Part shown: piece after piece, positions 34,801 through 43,617 of the stretch | How the letters are laid out: each line of letters opens with the position of its first letter | Position numbering within the stretch: position 1 is the stretch's first letter | NCBI RefSeq assembly: GCF_900106535.1 | Contig: NZ_FNOH01000006.1 | Span: forward strand, 1-64,000 | Source of the DNA: Myxococcus xanthus | GTDB taxonomy: Bacteria > Myxococcota > Myxococcia > Myxococcales > Myxococcaceae | Direction: 5' to 3' | DNA length: 64,000 nt | Position numbers and translations under genes: made by a program | Notes under the pieces: model-generated | Seen by the model: only the letters and a program-made list of their open reading frames with translations | What the model was told of the DNA's origin: nothing | Databases searched by the model: none

Positions 34801-35009
34801 CTCGTCACCGTTCCCCGCTGAAAAGCCGACTGGCCCGAAGTGGGTCGTCGTGTTCAATCCCCGTTCGTTCGCAAGGACGGTGCCAGCACGAGCAGCCCTG
34901 GAGCGTGGTGTGTCCGTCGGGCGCCGGACACGATGTGGGTAATCCGCTTCCCAGCGTGTGTACGTGCCTGTCCCGGGCGAGGCCGGATTCGTGCTACTTC
35001 CTTCCTCGA

Positions 35010-35708
35010 ATGGGTGGTCATGACGCGCGGGGCCGGATGCCACTTTCTCTTGTCGCTCAGGAGCCGGACCTCCTGTTCTACACACGCCAGGCGGCCGAGC
35101 ATGGCGGGCCCGTGCTGGTGTTGGGAGCCGCCAATGGCCGGGTGGTGTGGGCGCTGGCGGGAGATGGCTATGACGCCGTGGGCGTGGACCCCTCGGGGGT
35201 GATGATTCGCTCCGCCGAGGAGCGGCGGAACTCGGAACCCGAGGACGTCTCACGCAGGGCGCGCTTCCTGGTGGCGGACCTCCGCTCGCTGCGCCTGGAC
35301 GAGCGCTTCCCACTGGTGCTCGCGCCCCAGCACGCGTTGGGGTTGATGCCGGGAAAGGACGACCTGGAGGCGTTGCTCGCCACGGTGCGCCACCACCTCA
35401 CGCCGGATGGCTCCTTCGTCTACGACGTGCTCAACACGCCCCGCGAGCCCGTGATCCCCCGAGACGACGAGGCGCCCAGCGCCGGCCTGGAGCCTCGCCG
35501 CCCGCTCTTCACCCTCCACCTGCGCGAGCGGCGTGCGCCCGGTGGGCCCAGCCCCATCCGCCGCCTCAAGCTGCGGCACTTCACGCCGGAGGAACTGGAC
35601 GCGGCGCTCACCGCGGCGGGGTTGGTGCCGCGCGAGCGCTACGGCCGCTTCGACGGCAAGCCCTTCGACCTGGAGGACTCGCGCCACATCGGCATCGCCG
35701 GAACGTGA
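35010..35708 (+). CDS. Class I SAM-dependent methyltransferase
   Basis: This protein of about 232 residues has a methyltransferase motif I (VLVLGAANGRVVWALA), the acidic end of the next strand (AVGVDPS), and a later ADLRSLRLDERFPLVLAPQHAL stretch matching motifs II and III. A C-terminal region (LRHFTPEELDAALTAAGL) is typical of small-molecule methyltransferases. The ATG at 35010 is preceded by TTCCTCGA, a weak ribosome-binding site; ATG 35037 is the alternative. It converges with the response-regulator gene, seven bases away. Substrate unknown. Confidence 0.8.
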   Translation: MGGHDARGRMPLSLVAQEPDLLFYTRQAAEHGGPVLVLGAANGRVVWALAGDGYDAVGVDPSGVMIRSAEERRNSEPEDVSRRARFLVADLRSLRLDERFPLVLAPQHALGLMPGKDDLEALLATVRHHLTPDGSFVYDVLNTPREPVIPRDDEAPSAGLEPRRPLFTLHLRERRAPGGPSPIRRLKLRHFTPEELDAALTAAGLVPRERYGRFDGKPFDLEDSRHIGIAGT

Positions 35709-35715
35709 GCGCCCG

Positions 35716-36414
35716 TCAGCGCTCGAAGCGGTAGCCCAGTCCGCGCACGGTGAGGAAGTGGCGGGGGGCTTCCGGGTCGGGCTCGAACTTCAGGCGCAGC
35801 TGGCGCATGAAGTTGTCCACGGTGCGGGCGCTGCCTTCGTAGTGGTAGCCCCACGCGCCGGACAGCAGCTCCTCGCGGGTGAAGGTGCGTCCAGGGTGCG
35901 CGAGGAAGTGCGCCAGCAGCTTGAACTCCTGCGCGGTGAGCTCCACCGGCGTCCTCGCGCGTGCCACCGTGCGGGCGGCCATGTCCACGCTCACGTCGCC
36001 GAAGGTCACCGGCGGCGGCGAACCCGCCCCCGCGGAGGGGTAGCGCCGGCGCAGCACGGCCTTGATTCGGGCCAGCAGCTCCTGGAGGCCGAACGGCTTC
36101 ACCACGTAGTCGTCCGCGCCCAGGTTGAGGCCGACAATCTTGTCCGTCTCCATGCCCTTGGCGGAGAGCACGACGACGGGCGTGTCCCGGCCGCGCTGGC
36201 GCAGCTCCTTGAGGACCTCGAAGCCATTGAGCTCCGGCAGCATGACGTCCAGCACCACCAGGTCTGGCGACTCGTCCAGCGCGCGCGCCAGGCCGGTGCG
36301 GCCATCCTGGGCCTGGAGCACCTCGTAGCCCTCGAAGCGCAGGTTCATGGACAGGCCCGTGAGGATGGACAGGTCGTCCTCCACGACCAGGATGCTCCGC
36401 GTCTTGTCGCTCAT
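35716..36414 (-). CDS. OmpR-family response regulator
   Basis: This 232-residue regulator has a receiver domain (acidic pair ED at 12-13, phosphoacceptor Asp56 in VLDVMLPE, conserved Lys in VVKPFG) and a winged-helix DNA-binding domain (LTAQEFKLLAHFL, TVDNFMRQLRLKFE, VRGLGYRFE). It is co-translated with the kinase gene upstream through an ATGA overlap. Its targets are not evident; its neighbour at 38190 is transcribed divergently from the kinase. Confidence 0.96.
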   Translation of the reverse strand: MSDKTRSILVVEDDLSILTGLSMNLRFEGYEVLQAQDGRTGLARALDESPDLVVLDVMLPELNGFEVLKELRQRGRDTPVVVLSAKGMETDKIVGLNLGADDYVVKPFGLQELLARIKAVLRRRYPSAGAGSPPPVTFGDVSVDMAARTVARARTPVELTAQEFKLLAHFLAHPGRTFTREELLSGAWGYHYEGSARTVDNFMRQLRLKFEPDPEAPRHFLTVRGLGYRFER

Positions 36415-37940
36415 GCCTTCCCCGCCGGCAGGTGGATGGTGAACCGGCTTCCCTTGCCTGGCTCGCTCTGCACGGAGATGCGGCCTCCGTGGGTTTCGAT
36501 GATGCGCCGGGTAATGGCCAGCCCCAGCCCGCTGCCTTCCGTCCTGCGCGTCAGCAGGTTGTCCACGCGATAGAAGCGCTCGAAGATGCGAGTGCGCTCC
36601 TGCGGAGCGATGCCCACGCCGTTGTCCTCCACCGTCAGGTCCACGCCCTTGCCGCTGCCCCGGACCTGGAGGGTGATGCGGCGGTTGTCCGGCCCACTGT
36701 ACTTGTAGGCATTCTGCAGCAGGTTGAGCAGCGCGCCGGCCACCGCGGCCCGGTCCACGTCCAGCGCGGGCAAGCCGTCTGACACCTCCACCGTCAGGTC
36801 CACGCCGTCCTCCATGCGCTGGGTTCGGAAGGCTTCCACCGCCGCGTTCACGAGTTCCGACACCGGCACGATTTCGCGCTGGTACACCTTGCGCCCGCCT
36901 TCGATGCGCGCCCAGTCCAGCACGCGCTCGACGAAGATGGACAGGCGTTCCGTTTCGCGCATCAGCAGGGTGAGCACCTCCTGCGTCTGCGCCGGGTCCT
37001 TCAGCCGCCCCAGGGCCAGGGTCTCGATGAACATGCGGATGGACGTGAGGGGTGTGCGCAGCTCGTGGCTCACCAGCGACACGAAGTCCGTCTTCATCCG
37101 CGAGAGCTGCGCCTCACGGTAGAGCGCGCGGCCGGTGTAGACGACGCCGAAGGTGAGCGTCAGGTAGAACACGCCCAGCAGCACGCCGTACAGCACGCGG
37201 TTGCGCGTGGACGCGCGCGCCACCGGGTCCTCGCCGGTGGGCAGCACCACCAGCCGGAAGTCCTGGAGGGGCGAGGACAGCACGCGCTCAGCGAGCCCCG
37301 TGGGCCCCAGGGCGCTGGCGCGCGCCTGCGCCACCTCGGACACCAGCCGCCCCATCAGTCCGCCCTCGGAGGGCTCCCGGGGCACGGGCAGCAGGGCGAA
37401 GCGCACCGGTTCGCTGGACACGGCTCGGGGGTCCACGCGCTCGGCCAGCAGGGCCTCCAACTGCTGCACCGATAGCCGCACGCCGTGCACCACGCTGCCG
37501 CGTCGCTCGGCGGCCACCAGCACCGCGCGCCCGCCCGTGGTGAGCGAGAAGACGGTGGGCTCGGTGGGCAGTCCGCCCGCCTCGGGCACCACGGTGGCGA
37601 GCGCCTCCGCCAGCTGGGGGTCCCGGGTGCGGACCTGTCCGTCCTCCAACTGGAATGCGCCGTCCGGCTCCGACACGGGCTGCCCGTCGGGGAGGATGAA
37701 CTGGAGTTGGCCATTCACCGGCTCCAGGCTCGCCGAGGCGAGGATGCCCGGCAGTTCCTCCGACAGTGACTCCAGCGTGCCGCGCCAGGCGGCCTCCAGC
37801 CGTTTCTCCACGGCCGCGCGCTCGTTGATGATGGCCACCACCCCGAAGCCGGACAGGCCGGCGGATGGCACCACCACCAGGACGATGAGCAGCGCGAACG
37901 TGCGCCGGAAGTTGAGGAATCGGGGCGGAGTGCGGGACAC
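36411..37940 (-). CDS. Membrane sensor histidine kinase
   Basis: This 509-residue kinase has two membrane helices (about 13-36 and 249-269) around a periplasmic sensor region of about 210 residues without a recognised fold, then a HisKA domain with SHELRTPL (His292) and a HATPase domain (NLLQNAYKYS, DNGVGIA, GSGLGLAI). There is no HAMP domain; the link to the kinase core is short. It starts at GTG 37940 behind a strong AAAGGAG. It pairs with the OmpR-type regulator that follows. Confidence 0.95.
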   Translation of the reverse strand: MSRTPPRFLNFRRTFALLIVLVVVPSAGLSGFGVVAIINERAAVEKRLEAAWRGTLESLSEELPGILASASLEPVNGQLQFILPDGQPVSEPDGAFQLEDGQVRTRDPQLAEALATVVPEAGGLPTEPTVFSLTTGGRAVLVAAERRGSVVHGVRLSVQQLEALLAERVDPRAVSSEPVRFALLPVPREPSEGGLMGRLVSEVAQARASALGPTGLAERVLSSPLQDFRLVVLPTGEDPVARASTRNRVLYGVLLGVFYLTLTFGVVYTGRALYREAQLSRMKTDFVSLVSHELRTPLTSIRMFIETLALGRLKDPAQTQEVLTLLMRETERLSIFVERVLDWARIEGGRKVYQREIVPVSELVNAAVEAFRTQRMEDGVDLTVEVSDGLPALDVDRAAVAGALLNLLQNAYKYSGPDNRRITLQVRGSGKGVDLTVEDNGVGIAPQERTRIFERFYRVDNLLTRRTEGSGLGLAITRRIIETHGGRISVQSEPGKGSRFTIHLPAGKA

Positions 37941-38189
37941 GACCCCTCTCCTTTACCCCTACCCGGCGCTACACGCTCGTGGCGTTTCATCCACGCCCGC
38001 GACAGGGAGTGTGCACCACCCACCTGGAGTGTGTGCGGACGTCATCGACTTCGGGGGTATTCTGGTGCAAGCATGGGCGGCCGCGGGGCAGGCGTGCGAC
38101 GTGGGCCGGCCGCCTTCTTCCCCGCTCAGGACGCGGCCGCCCGGTGTCTGGTGGGTGGGACGGGCTGCCGCGAGGAAGGGAACCCCTCC

Positions 38190-40199
38190 ATGAGACGGAT
38201 GGTCCTGGCCACGGTGTTGGCCTCGATGCTCGCGCTTCCGGCGTGTGAAGACCGCGACGCCCAGGCGACCTGGACCCAGGCGTCGGGCTCGGTGGCGCTC
38301 AGCCGGGATGACGCCTTTCTCTACGTGGTGGACTCGGACAATGGCGTCCTCGCCGTGGTGGACACGGCGCGTCGTGAAAAGGTGGGCGAGGTGAAGGTGG
38401 GCCTCCTTCCCGAGCGCGTGGCGGTGGGGCCGGACGACACCGTCTACGTCTCCAATCGCGGCTCGCGCAGCGTGTCCGTCATCCGCCGGGGGGACTGGAA
38501 CGAGGCGGCCCGCATCGCGGTGGGGGTGGAGCCCGTGGGCCTGTCGGTGTCGCCCGCCGGGGACACGCTGTACGTGGTGAACAGCACCGCGCTGGCGACG
38601 TCGAGCCACGGCTCGTTGATGGCGGTGGACACACGCTCGCTGTCGGTGCGCTGGGAATTGCCGGTGGGGGATGAGCCCCGGGGCATTGCGCTGGCGCAGG
38701 GCGGCAAGCGCGCGCTCATCACCCGCTTTCGCCAGGGCGACCTGGTCTCCGTGGACCTGACGGACGCGGACCGGCCCCGGGTGGTGCGTGAGCAGACGGA
38801 CCTGTACGCGCGCGCCAACGTCCGGGACAACGTGGCCGCGTCCCCGAACGGGCTGTCGCCGCGGCTTCCGCCCGCGGACATCCGCTTCCAGCCGCGCAGC
38901 ATGTCGAGCGTCGCGGTGACGCCGGATGGAGAGCGCGCGCTGGCGACGGTGATGTGGGCGCGGGAGGACCCGTTGTCTCCAGACGGGACGCCCACGGCGC
39001 CGAGCGGGGGCTCGCTCTACGGCGGTGGTGGGCCCTGCAACACGGGCGGCGTGGTGGCGCCAGGGCTGGTCACCTTCGACACGGACACGGGCTCGCCCCG
39101 GGTGGATGACCTGGACCGGTGCCGTCCGCCGCCGGACCTGTCACCGGACTTCCCGCCCTCCACCATCATCAGCCCGGAGTCGACGCACCCCATCCAGGGG
39201 CCGGTGGCGGCGGTGGTGGACCCGACGGGCCTGTGGGCCTTCGTGGTGAACCGGGAGACGGACAACGTCGCCATCATCCCCACGGGGCGCCGTTCGGGCT
39301 CGGACCTGAGGTCGGGCCTGGGCAGCACGGTGCGCCAGTTGGTGCGCGTGGGCTCCGGCCCCACCGGCATCGCGATGACGCGGGATGGGCGCAAGGCCTA
39401 TGTCTACAACGCGTTCGACCACACAGTGACGACGCTGGTGAGCGACGGCGCGGGTGGCACCGCCAACATCCGCACGGACGGCGCGCCGCTGCCCATCGCC
39501 GGGGACGTGCTGGCGCCCAACGAGGTGGCGGGCCGCAAGCTGTTCTTCAGCGCGCTGGACTCGCGCATGGCCAGTACGTCGGTGGGCGCGTCGTGCGCGA
39601 GCTGCCATCCCGATGGCCGCGAGGACGGCCACGTCTGGGGCTTCCCGGACGGGCCTCGTCAGACGCCCAGCCTCGCGGGCCGGAGCATGACGAAGACGGG
39701 GCCGTTCCACTGGAGCGGCGAGTTCTCCACCATGCGGGACTTCCTCGACGCGACGGTGCGCCACCGCATGGGTGGGACGGTGCTGGACGGCGTCATGGTG
39801 GCGCAGCTGTCCGACTTCATCGACGTGCTGCCCGCGCCGGACAACCCGCACAGGGCCGACGTCCTCACCGACGCGCAGACACGCGGCGAGGCCGTGTTCC
39901 GCAAGGCCGCGTGTGACACCTGCCACGGAGGGGCGCACTTCACCCTCAACACGCAGGCCGACGTGGGCACCTTCGTCACCTCGGGGCTGCTCCAGGATGA
40001 CCCGGTGGTGCGCAAGCAGGGGCTCAACACGCCGTCGCTGTTGGGGCTGGCCCGCACCGCGCCGTACCTGCATGACGGCAGCGCCGTGTCGCTGAAGGAC
40101 CGGCTGATGCAGGGCCGCGAGTCGAACCGGCACGGCATGACGGCGCAGCTCACCGACACCGAGGTCGACGACCTGGTGGAGTACCTGCTCACGCTGTAG
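38190..40199 (+). CDS. Propeller/di-haem cytochrome c lipoprotein
   Basis: This 669-residue lipoprotein (lipobox LPAC) combines an N-terminal YVTN-type beta-propeller (DDAFLYVVDSDNGVLAVVD, DDTVYVSNRGSRSVSVI, KAYVYNAFDHTVTTL) with a C-terminal cytochrome c peroxidase-like domain carrying CASCH (residues 469-473) and CDTCH (575-579). It shares this order and a matching C-terminus (DDLVEYLLTL) with the protein at 12823-15135, so the two are paralogues. It is outer-membrane or surface located and would bind two haems. It starts about 250 bp from the divergent histidine kinase gene, which may regulate it. Substrate unknown. Confidence 0.9.
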   Translation: MRRMVLATVLASMLALPACEDRDAQATWTQASGSVALSRDDAFLYVVDSDNGVLAVVDTARREKVGEVKVGLLPERVAVGPDDTVYVSNRGSRSVSVIRRGDWNEAARIAVGVEPVGLSVSPAGDTLYVVNSTALATSSHGSLMAVDTRSLSVRWELPVGDEPRGIALAQGGKRALITRFRQGDLVSVDLTDADRPRVVREQTDLYARANVRDNVAASPNGLSPRLPPADIRFQPRSMSSVAVTPDGERALATVMWAREDPLSPDGTPTAPSGGSLYGGGGPCNTGGVVAPGLVTFDTDTGSPRVDDLDRCRPPPDLSPDFPPSTIISPESTHPIQGPVAAVVDPTGLWAFVVNRETDNVAIIPTGRRSGSDLRSGLGSTVRQLVRVGSGPTGIAMTRDGRKAYVYNAFDHTVTTLVSDGAGGTANIRTDGAPLPIAGDVLAPNEVAGRKLFFSALDSRMASTSVGASCASCHPDGREDGHVWGFPDGPRQTPSLAGRSMTKTGPFHWSGEFSTMRDFLDATVRHRMGGTVLDGVMVAQLSDFIDVLPAPDNPHRADVLTDAQTRGEAVFRKAACDTCHGGAHFTLNTQADVGTFVTSGLLQDDPVVRKQGLNTPSLLGLARTAPYLHDGSAVSLKDRLMQGRESNRHGMTAQLTDTEVDDLVEYLLTL

Positions 40200-40223
40200 G
40201 GGACGGAATCTGTCCGGGGGGCC

Positions 40224-40808
40224 TCAGGGCTCGCCGGAGTCTCCCGCGTCCTCTTTTGGGGCACCGGGAGTCCCCGCGTCGAGCACGGCGGGCTTGGTGG
40301 CGATGAGCGCCGAGCGCGCCACCTCCACGGCCCGCTCCGTCTCACCGCCCAGCCAGGTGACGACGACCGCGCAGTCCGTGTCGTCATCCCAGGCCAGCAC
40401 CTGGGACATGCCCTGGGCGGGCGCGCGCCGCACCGCGGCACGGCCCAGCGCGGGCACCTCCACGCCGCCGGCCTGGAGGGTGGGGGCCATCAACTCGTGG
40501 ATGTCCGACTGGGCGTAGCGGGCGTTGCAGTCCCAGGTGATGGAGACGGCGAGGCCGGGCTCCGCGTCCGAGCGGAAGCTGCACAGCGGGCCACACGTCG
40601 GGCAGGCGCGCTCCTGCTTCATGGTGAAGCCGGGGAGCATCAGCTCGCGGTCGTCCGCGGGCAGCAGCACCTCGCAGTCGGGAAGCGCCGCGCGCTCGGC
40701 GGGGGGCGCTGGGGTGCCCGCGTCCACCGCGGGTGTGTCGGAAGGTCGGCTCCGGCATGCCGCCAGTGCCAGTGCCATGAACAATGCCGCGCGCCCTCCA
40801 GCCCTCAT
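40224..40808 (-). CDS. Cys-containing lipoprotein of unknown function
   Basis: This 194-residue lipoprotein (lipobox LAAC) has a Pro/Ala/Asp linker, a central CPTCGPLC cluster and a probable alpha/beta domain, and ends in another Asp/Gly/Pro tail. GGGAG lies nine bases before the ATG. I do not recognise the family. It converges with the cytochrome lipoprotein gene across 24 bases and diverges from the outer-membrane protein gene at 40991. Confidence 0.8.
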   Translation of the reverse strand: MRAGGRAALFMALALAACRSRPSDTPAVDAGTPAPPAERAALPDCEVLLPADDRELMLPGFTMKQERACPTCGPLCSFRSDAEPGLAVSITWDCNARYAQSDIHELMAPTLQAGGVEVPALGRAAVRRAPAQGMSQVLAWDDDTDCAVVVTWLGGETERAVEVARSALIATKPAVLDAGTPGAPKEDAGDSGEP

Positions 40809-40990
40809 CCCGTGTGACTCCCGTGTGCGCCTGCCGAAGCGGCGCGGATGGTAGACCGGAGGATGCCTCGCGCGGCGACGTTTCCCGCATGTCGCTGCCC
40901 GCTTCCGGACGCCGGCCCGGTTTGGCCTCCGAGCGGGCGGGCTTGCCTCGTGCCTTATACGCCCGTCGGACTAAGCTGAGGCTTCCCACC

Positions 40991-42118
40991 ATGCGCTCCG
41001 CCCCCTCCTTGCCCTTGCTCGTGTTTGCCCTGGTGGGAGACGTCCAGGCTCGTCCGGCGGAGGGCGCTCCCCTGGCTGCCGTGCCGTCGCAGCCAAGGGC
41101 GTCGGGCGCCGAGGCTTCGAAGGCGCGTGTCCCATCGGCGGGCTCGTCGAAAGCATCCGCGCCGTCCCAGCCAGGAGCGCCTGCGTCTGGAGGCGGGGCT
41201 CCGGCACGTGTGCCCTCGGGAACCGCGCCCGCGACGGCTTCTGCGCCAGCGGAGCCTCCTGGGGCGCCTCCGCGCAACCCGGCGCCGGACACCTCCTGGG
41301 CGCAGCCCGGCCAGGTCCCCGCGCCCGCTCGCAACGAAGCTCCGGACGACGCGGCCTGGGAGTCCTTCCCGGGCGCCACCGCTGTCCCCGAGGAGGAGGA
41401 CGCGGCCACGCTGCCCCAGTTGCCCGAAGTTCCGCCGCTGGTGCCTGTCGACGAGGCCGCCATCCCCGCGCCCCGGCCGCCGCCGGCCCCCGTCAGGCCG
41501 CCGCCCGTCCCCAACCGCGTGAGCCTGCTCGGCGCCCAGACGGTGGGGGCAGGGGGCATGGCCGTGGGCCTGGCCCTGGGCTTTCCCATCGTGTCCGCGC
41601 GAGTCGCGGTGGGCGTCCATCGCCGCGTGGACGTGCTGGCCGGCGTGGACAGCGCCTACGGGTTGATGAGCGAGCTGCGCGTGGGCGCGCGGTGGATGGT
41701 GCTCGACGGCGGGCCCCGGTGGAGCGTGGGCGTGGCGGTGGAGGGCAGCCACGCCTTCTTCCTGCGGCCCGCGAGCGTGGAGGACCGGGGCGCGCGCTAC
41801 TACAGCGGACGTCGCAACTGGAACGTGCTGCCCGGCATCGTCGGCAATCTCCAACTCCCGGGCGCCCGCTCGCCGCGACTGTTCCTGGACGTCCGCTACC
41901 TGATGGCGCTGGACACCGAGCCCATTCAAGGGGTGCCGCTGGGCGGCCTGCCCCCTGACGTAGAGCTGTCCGGCGCCTTTCCGGTGCGGCTGGGCGCGGA
42001 AATCCCCGTGAGTGAGAAAACGTCCTACGCTCTGACGATTGGCGGGGACATCCGGACCCGGCCTGACGAGACGGATTTCATGCCCGTCATCACCTTTGGC
42101 GTCGTGACTGGTTTCTAG
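40991..42118 (+). CDS. Outer-membrane beta-barrel protein with long Ala/Pro linker
   Basis: This 375-residue protein has a signal peptide, a linker of about 150 residues rich in Ala, Pro and Ser, and a C-terminal barrel-like domain of alternating strands (SARVAVGVHRRVDVLAGVDS, WSVGVAVEGSHAFFL, YALTIGGDIRTRP) ending in Phe (TFGVVTGF), the usual outer-membrane barrel signature. The linker could cross the peptidoglycan layer. gpsA follows 11 bases later and may be co-transcribed. Confidence 0.8.
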   Translation: MRSAPSLPLLVFALVGDVQARPAEGAPLAAVPSQPRASGAEASKARVPSAGSSKASAPSQPGAPASGGGAPARVPSGTAPATASAPAEPPGAPPRNPAPDTSWAQPGQVPAPARNEAPDDAAWESFPGATAVPEEEDAATLPQLPEVPPLVPVDEAAIPAPRPPPAPVRPPPVPNRVSLLGAQTVGAGGMAVGLALGFPIVSARVAVGVHRRVDVLAGVDSAYGLMSELRVGARWMVLDGGPRWSVGVAVEGSHAFFLRPASVEDRGARYYSGRRNWNVLPGIVGNLQLPGARSPRLFLDVRYLMALDTEPIQGVPLGGLPPDVELSGAFPVRLGAEIPVSEKTSYALTIGGDIRTRPDETDFMPVITFGVVTGF

Positions 42119-42129
42119 CGAGGTCTTCC

Positions 42130-43137
42130 ATGCGTGGCAGTGTCATCGGCTCCGGCTCCTTCGGTACCGCCCTGGCGAACGTGCTCGCGGTCAATTGCGA
42201 GGAGGTTCGTCTGTGGGGTCGTGAGTCCTCCGTGGTGGAGGCCATCAACACCCAGCACGAAAACCCCACCTACCTGAAGGGCATCCCCATCTCGGAGCGC
42301 GTGCGCGCCACGAATGACCTCCAGGAGGCGCTCGTGGGCTCGGAGTTGGTGGTGCTGGCCACGCCCAGCCACGCCACGCGCGAGGTGGTGGCGAAGGCCC
42401 AGGCGTACCTGCCGCGCCATGTCCCCATCGTTACGGTGTCGAAGGGCATCGAGAACGGGACGCTGCTGACGATGACGGAGCTCCTGGAGGACTGCCTGCC
42501 GGAGGAGTTCCACCCGTACCTCGCGGTGCTGTCCGGCCCCAGCTTCGCCAAGGAGCTGGCGCGGCGCATGCCCACGGTGGTGACCATCGCCTCCCACTGG
42601 GACAAGGTGGCGCTGCGCTGCCAGAAGGCGCTGCAGACGGAGACGTTCCGCAGCTACACCTCCACGGACGTGGTGGGCGTGCAGTACGGCGGCGCGCTGA
42701 AGAACGTCATCGCGATTGCCGCTGGCATGGCGGACGGCCTAGGCATGGGCCACAACGCGCGCGCGGCCATCATCACCCGCGGCCTGGCGGAGATTACGCG
42801 CCTGGCGGTGCGCAAGGGCGCCAACCCGCTGACGCTCTCCGGTCTGTCCGGCATGGGCGACCTGGTGCTGACGTGCACCGGCGAGCTGAGCCGCAACCGG
42901 CACGTGGGGATGGAGCTGGGCAAGGGCCGCAAGCTGCCGGACATCCTCGCGGACATGAAGGAAGTGGCCGAAGGTGTGAAGACGGCCCGCAGTGCGCACG
43001 AACTGGAGCTCAAGACGGGCGTGGAGCTGCCCATCTGCCACCAGGTGTACCTGATTGCCCACGAGGGCAAGAGCGCGCGCACGGCGGTGGTGGACCTGAT
43101 GACGCGCCAGCCGAAGTCGGAGCTGGCGGGCGTCTGA
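42130..43137 (+). CDS. gpsA: NAD(P)H-dependent glycerol-3-phosphate dehydrogenase
   Basis: This 335-residue cytoplasmic enzyme reduces dihydroxyacetone phosphate to sn-glycerol 3-phosphate, the backbone of phospholipids. The NAD-binding GSGSFG motif lies at 7-12. SGPSFAKE (136-142), the catalytic lysine in GGALKN (Lys191), and GLSGMGDLVLTC are all present. Length and motifs are normal. GAGG lies seven bases upstream of the ATG. It converges closely with the gene ending at 43145. Confidence 0.97.
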   Translation: MRGSVIGSGSFGTALANVLAVNCEEVRLWGRESSVVEAINTQHENPTYLKGIPISERVRATNDLQEALVGSELVVLATPSHATREVVAKAQAYLPRHVPIVTVSKGIENGTLLTMTELLEDCLPEEFHPYLAVLSGPSFAKELARRMPTVVTIASHWDKVALRCQKALQTETFRSYTSTDVVGVQYGGALKNVIAIAAGMADGLGMGHNARAAIITRGLAEITRLAVRKGANPLTLSGLSGMGDLVLTCTGELSRNRHVGMELGKGRKLPDILADMKEVAEGVKTARSAHELELKTGVELPICHQVYLIAHEGKSARTAVVDLMTRQPKSELAGV

Positions 43138-43144
43138 GCGGCCT

Positions 43145-43570
43145 TCAGTAGCGGCGCGGCGCGGCGTCCGGCGTGGCGCCGCGGACGCGCCACACGGTGA
43201 GCCGCTGGGAGTTGGTGTGGCTCACCACCAGGCCCTCCTGCTGCATCTGCTCCAGCAGGCGGTTCGTCTTGAGCCGGTCCAGCCCCACGGACTTCGCCAG
43301 CAAGTCACCGGGCATGCCGCTGATGTTGCGGCGCAGCTCGTTGACGATGGCGCGCTTGAACTCGTTCTTCTGGAGGCCGTCCAGGTCCTGCGTGCGCCAC
43401 GCCTGGAGGACGCCCGCGGCGATGATGACCAGCGTCAGAATCGCCAGGACGGGGTAGATGATGTGGCTGTTCTGCTCCAGCAGCTCGAAGTACTTCGGAG
43501 ACAGAGAGGACACAGGCTTCGCGTAGTCAGCCTGGGCCAGCAGCAGGGGTGTGAGCGATGGAGTCGACAC
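43145..43570 (-). CDS. Membrane-anchored winged-helix-like protein
   Basis: This 141-residue protein starts at GTG 43570. It has one membrane helix (about 39-58, YPVLAILTLVIIAAGVL), then a cytoplasmic helical domain resembling a small winged helix (FKRAIVNELRRNISG, DRLKTNRLLEQMQQEGLVVSH). A membrane-tethered DNA-binding role is possible but unproven. It lies downstream of hflX on the same strand, with about 50 bases between this start and the hflX stop. Confidence 0.7.
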   Translation of the reverse strand: MSTPSLTPLLLAQADYAKPVSSLSPKYFELLEQNSHIIYPVLAILTLVIIAAGVLQAWRTQDLDGLQKNEFKRAIVNELRRNISGMPGDLLAKSVGLDRLKTNRLLEQMQQEGLVVSHTNSQRLTVWRVRGATPDAAPRRY

Positions 43571-43617
43571 GGCCCCCCGACTCTACGGGGAGCCGTGCCT
43601 GCGCGGCAACCGCGGGC

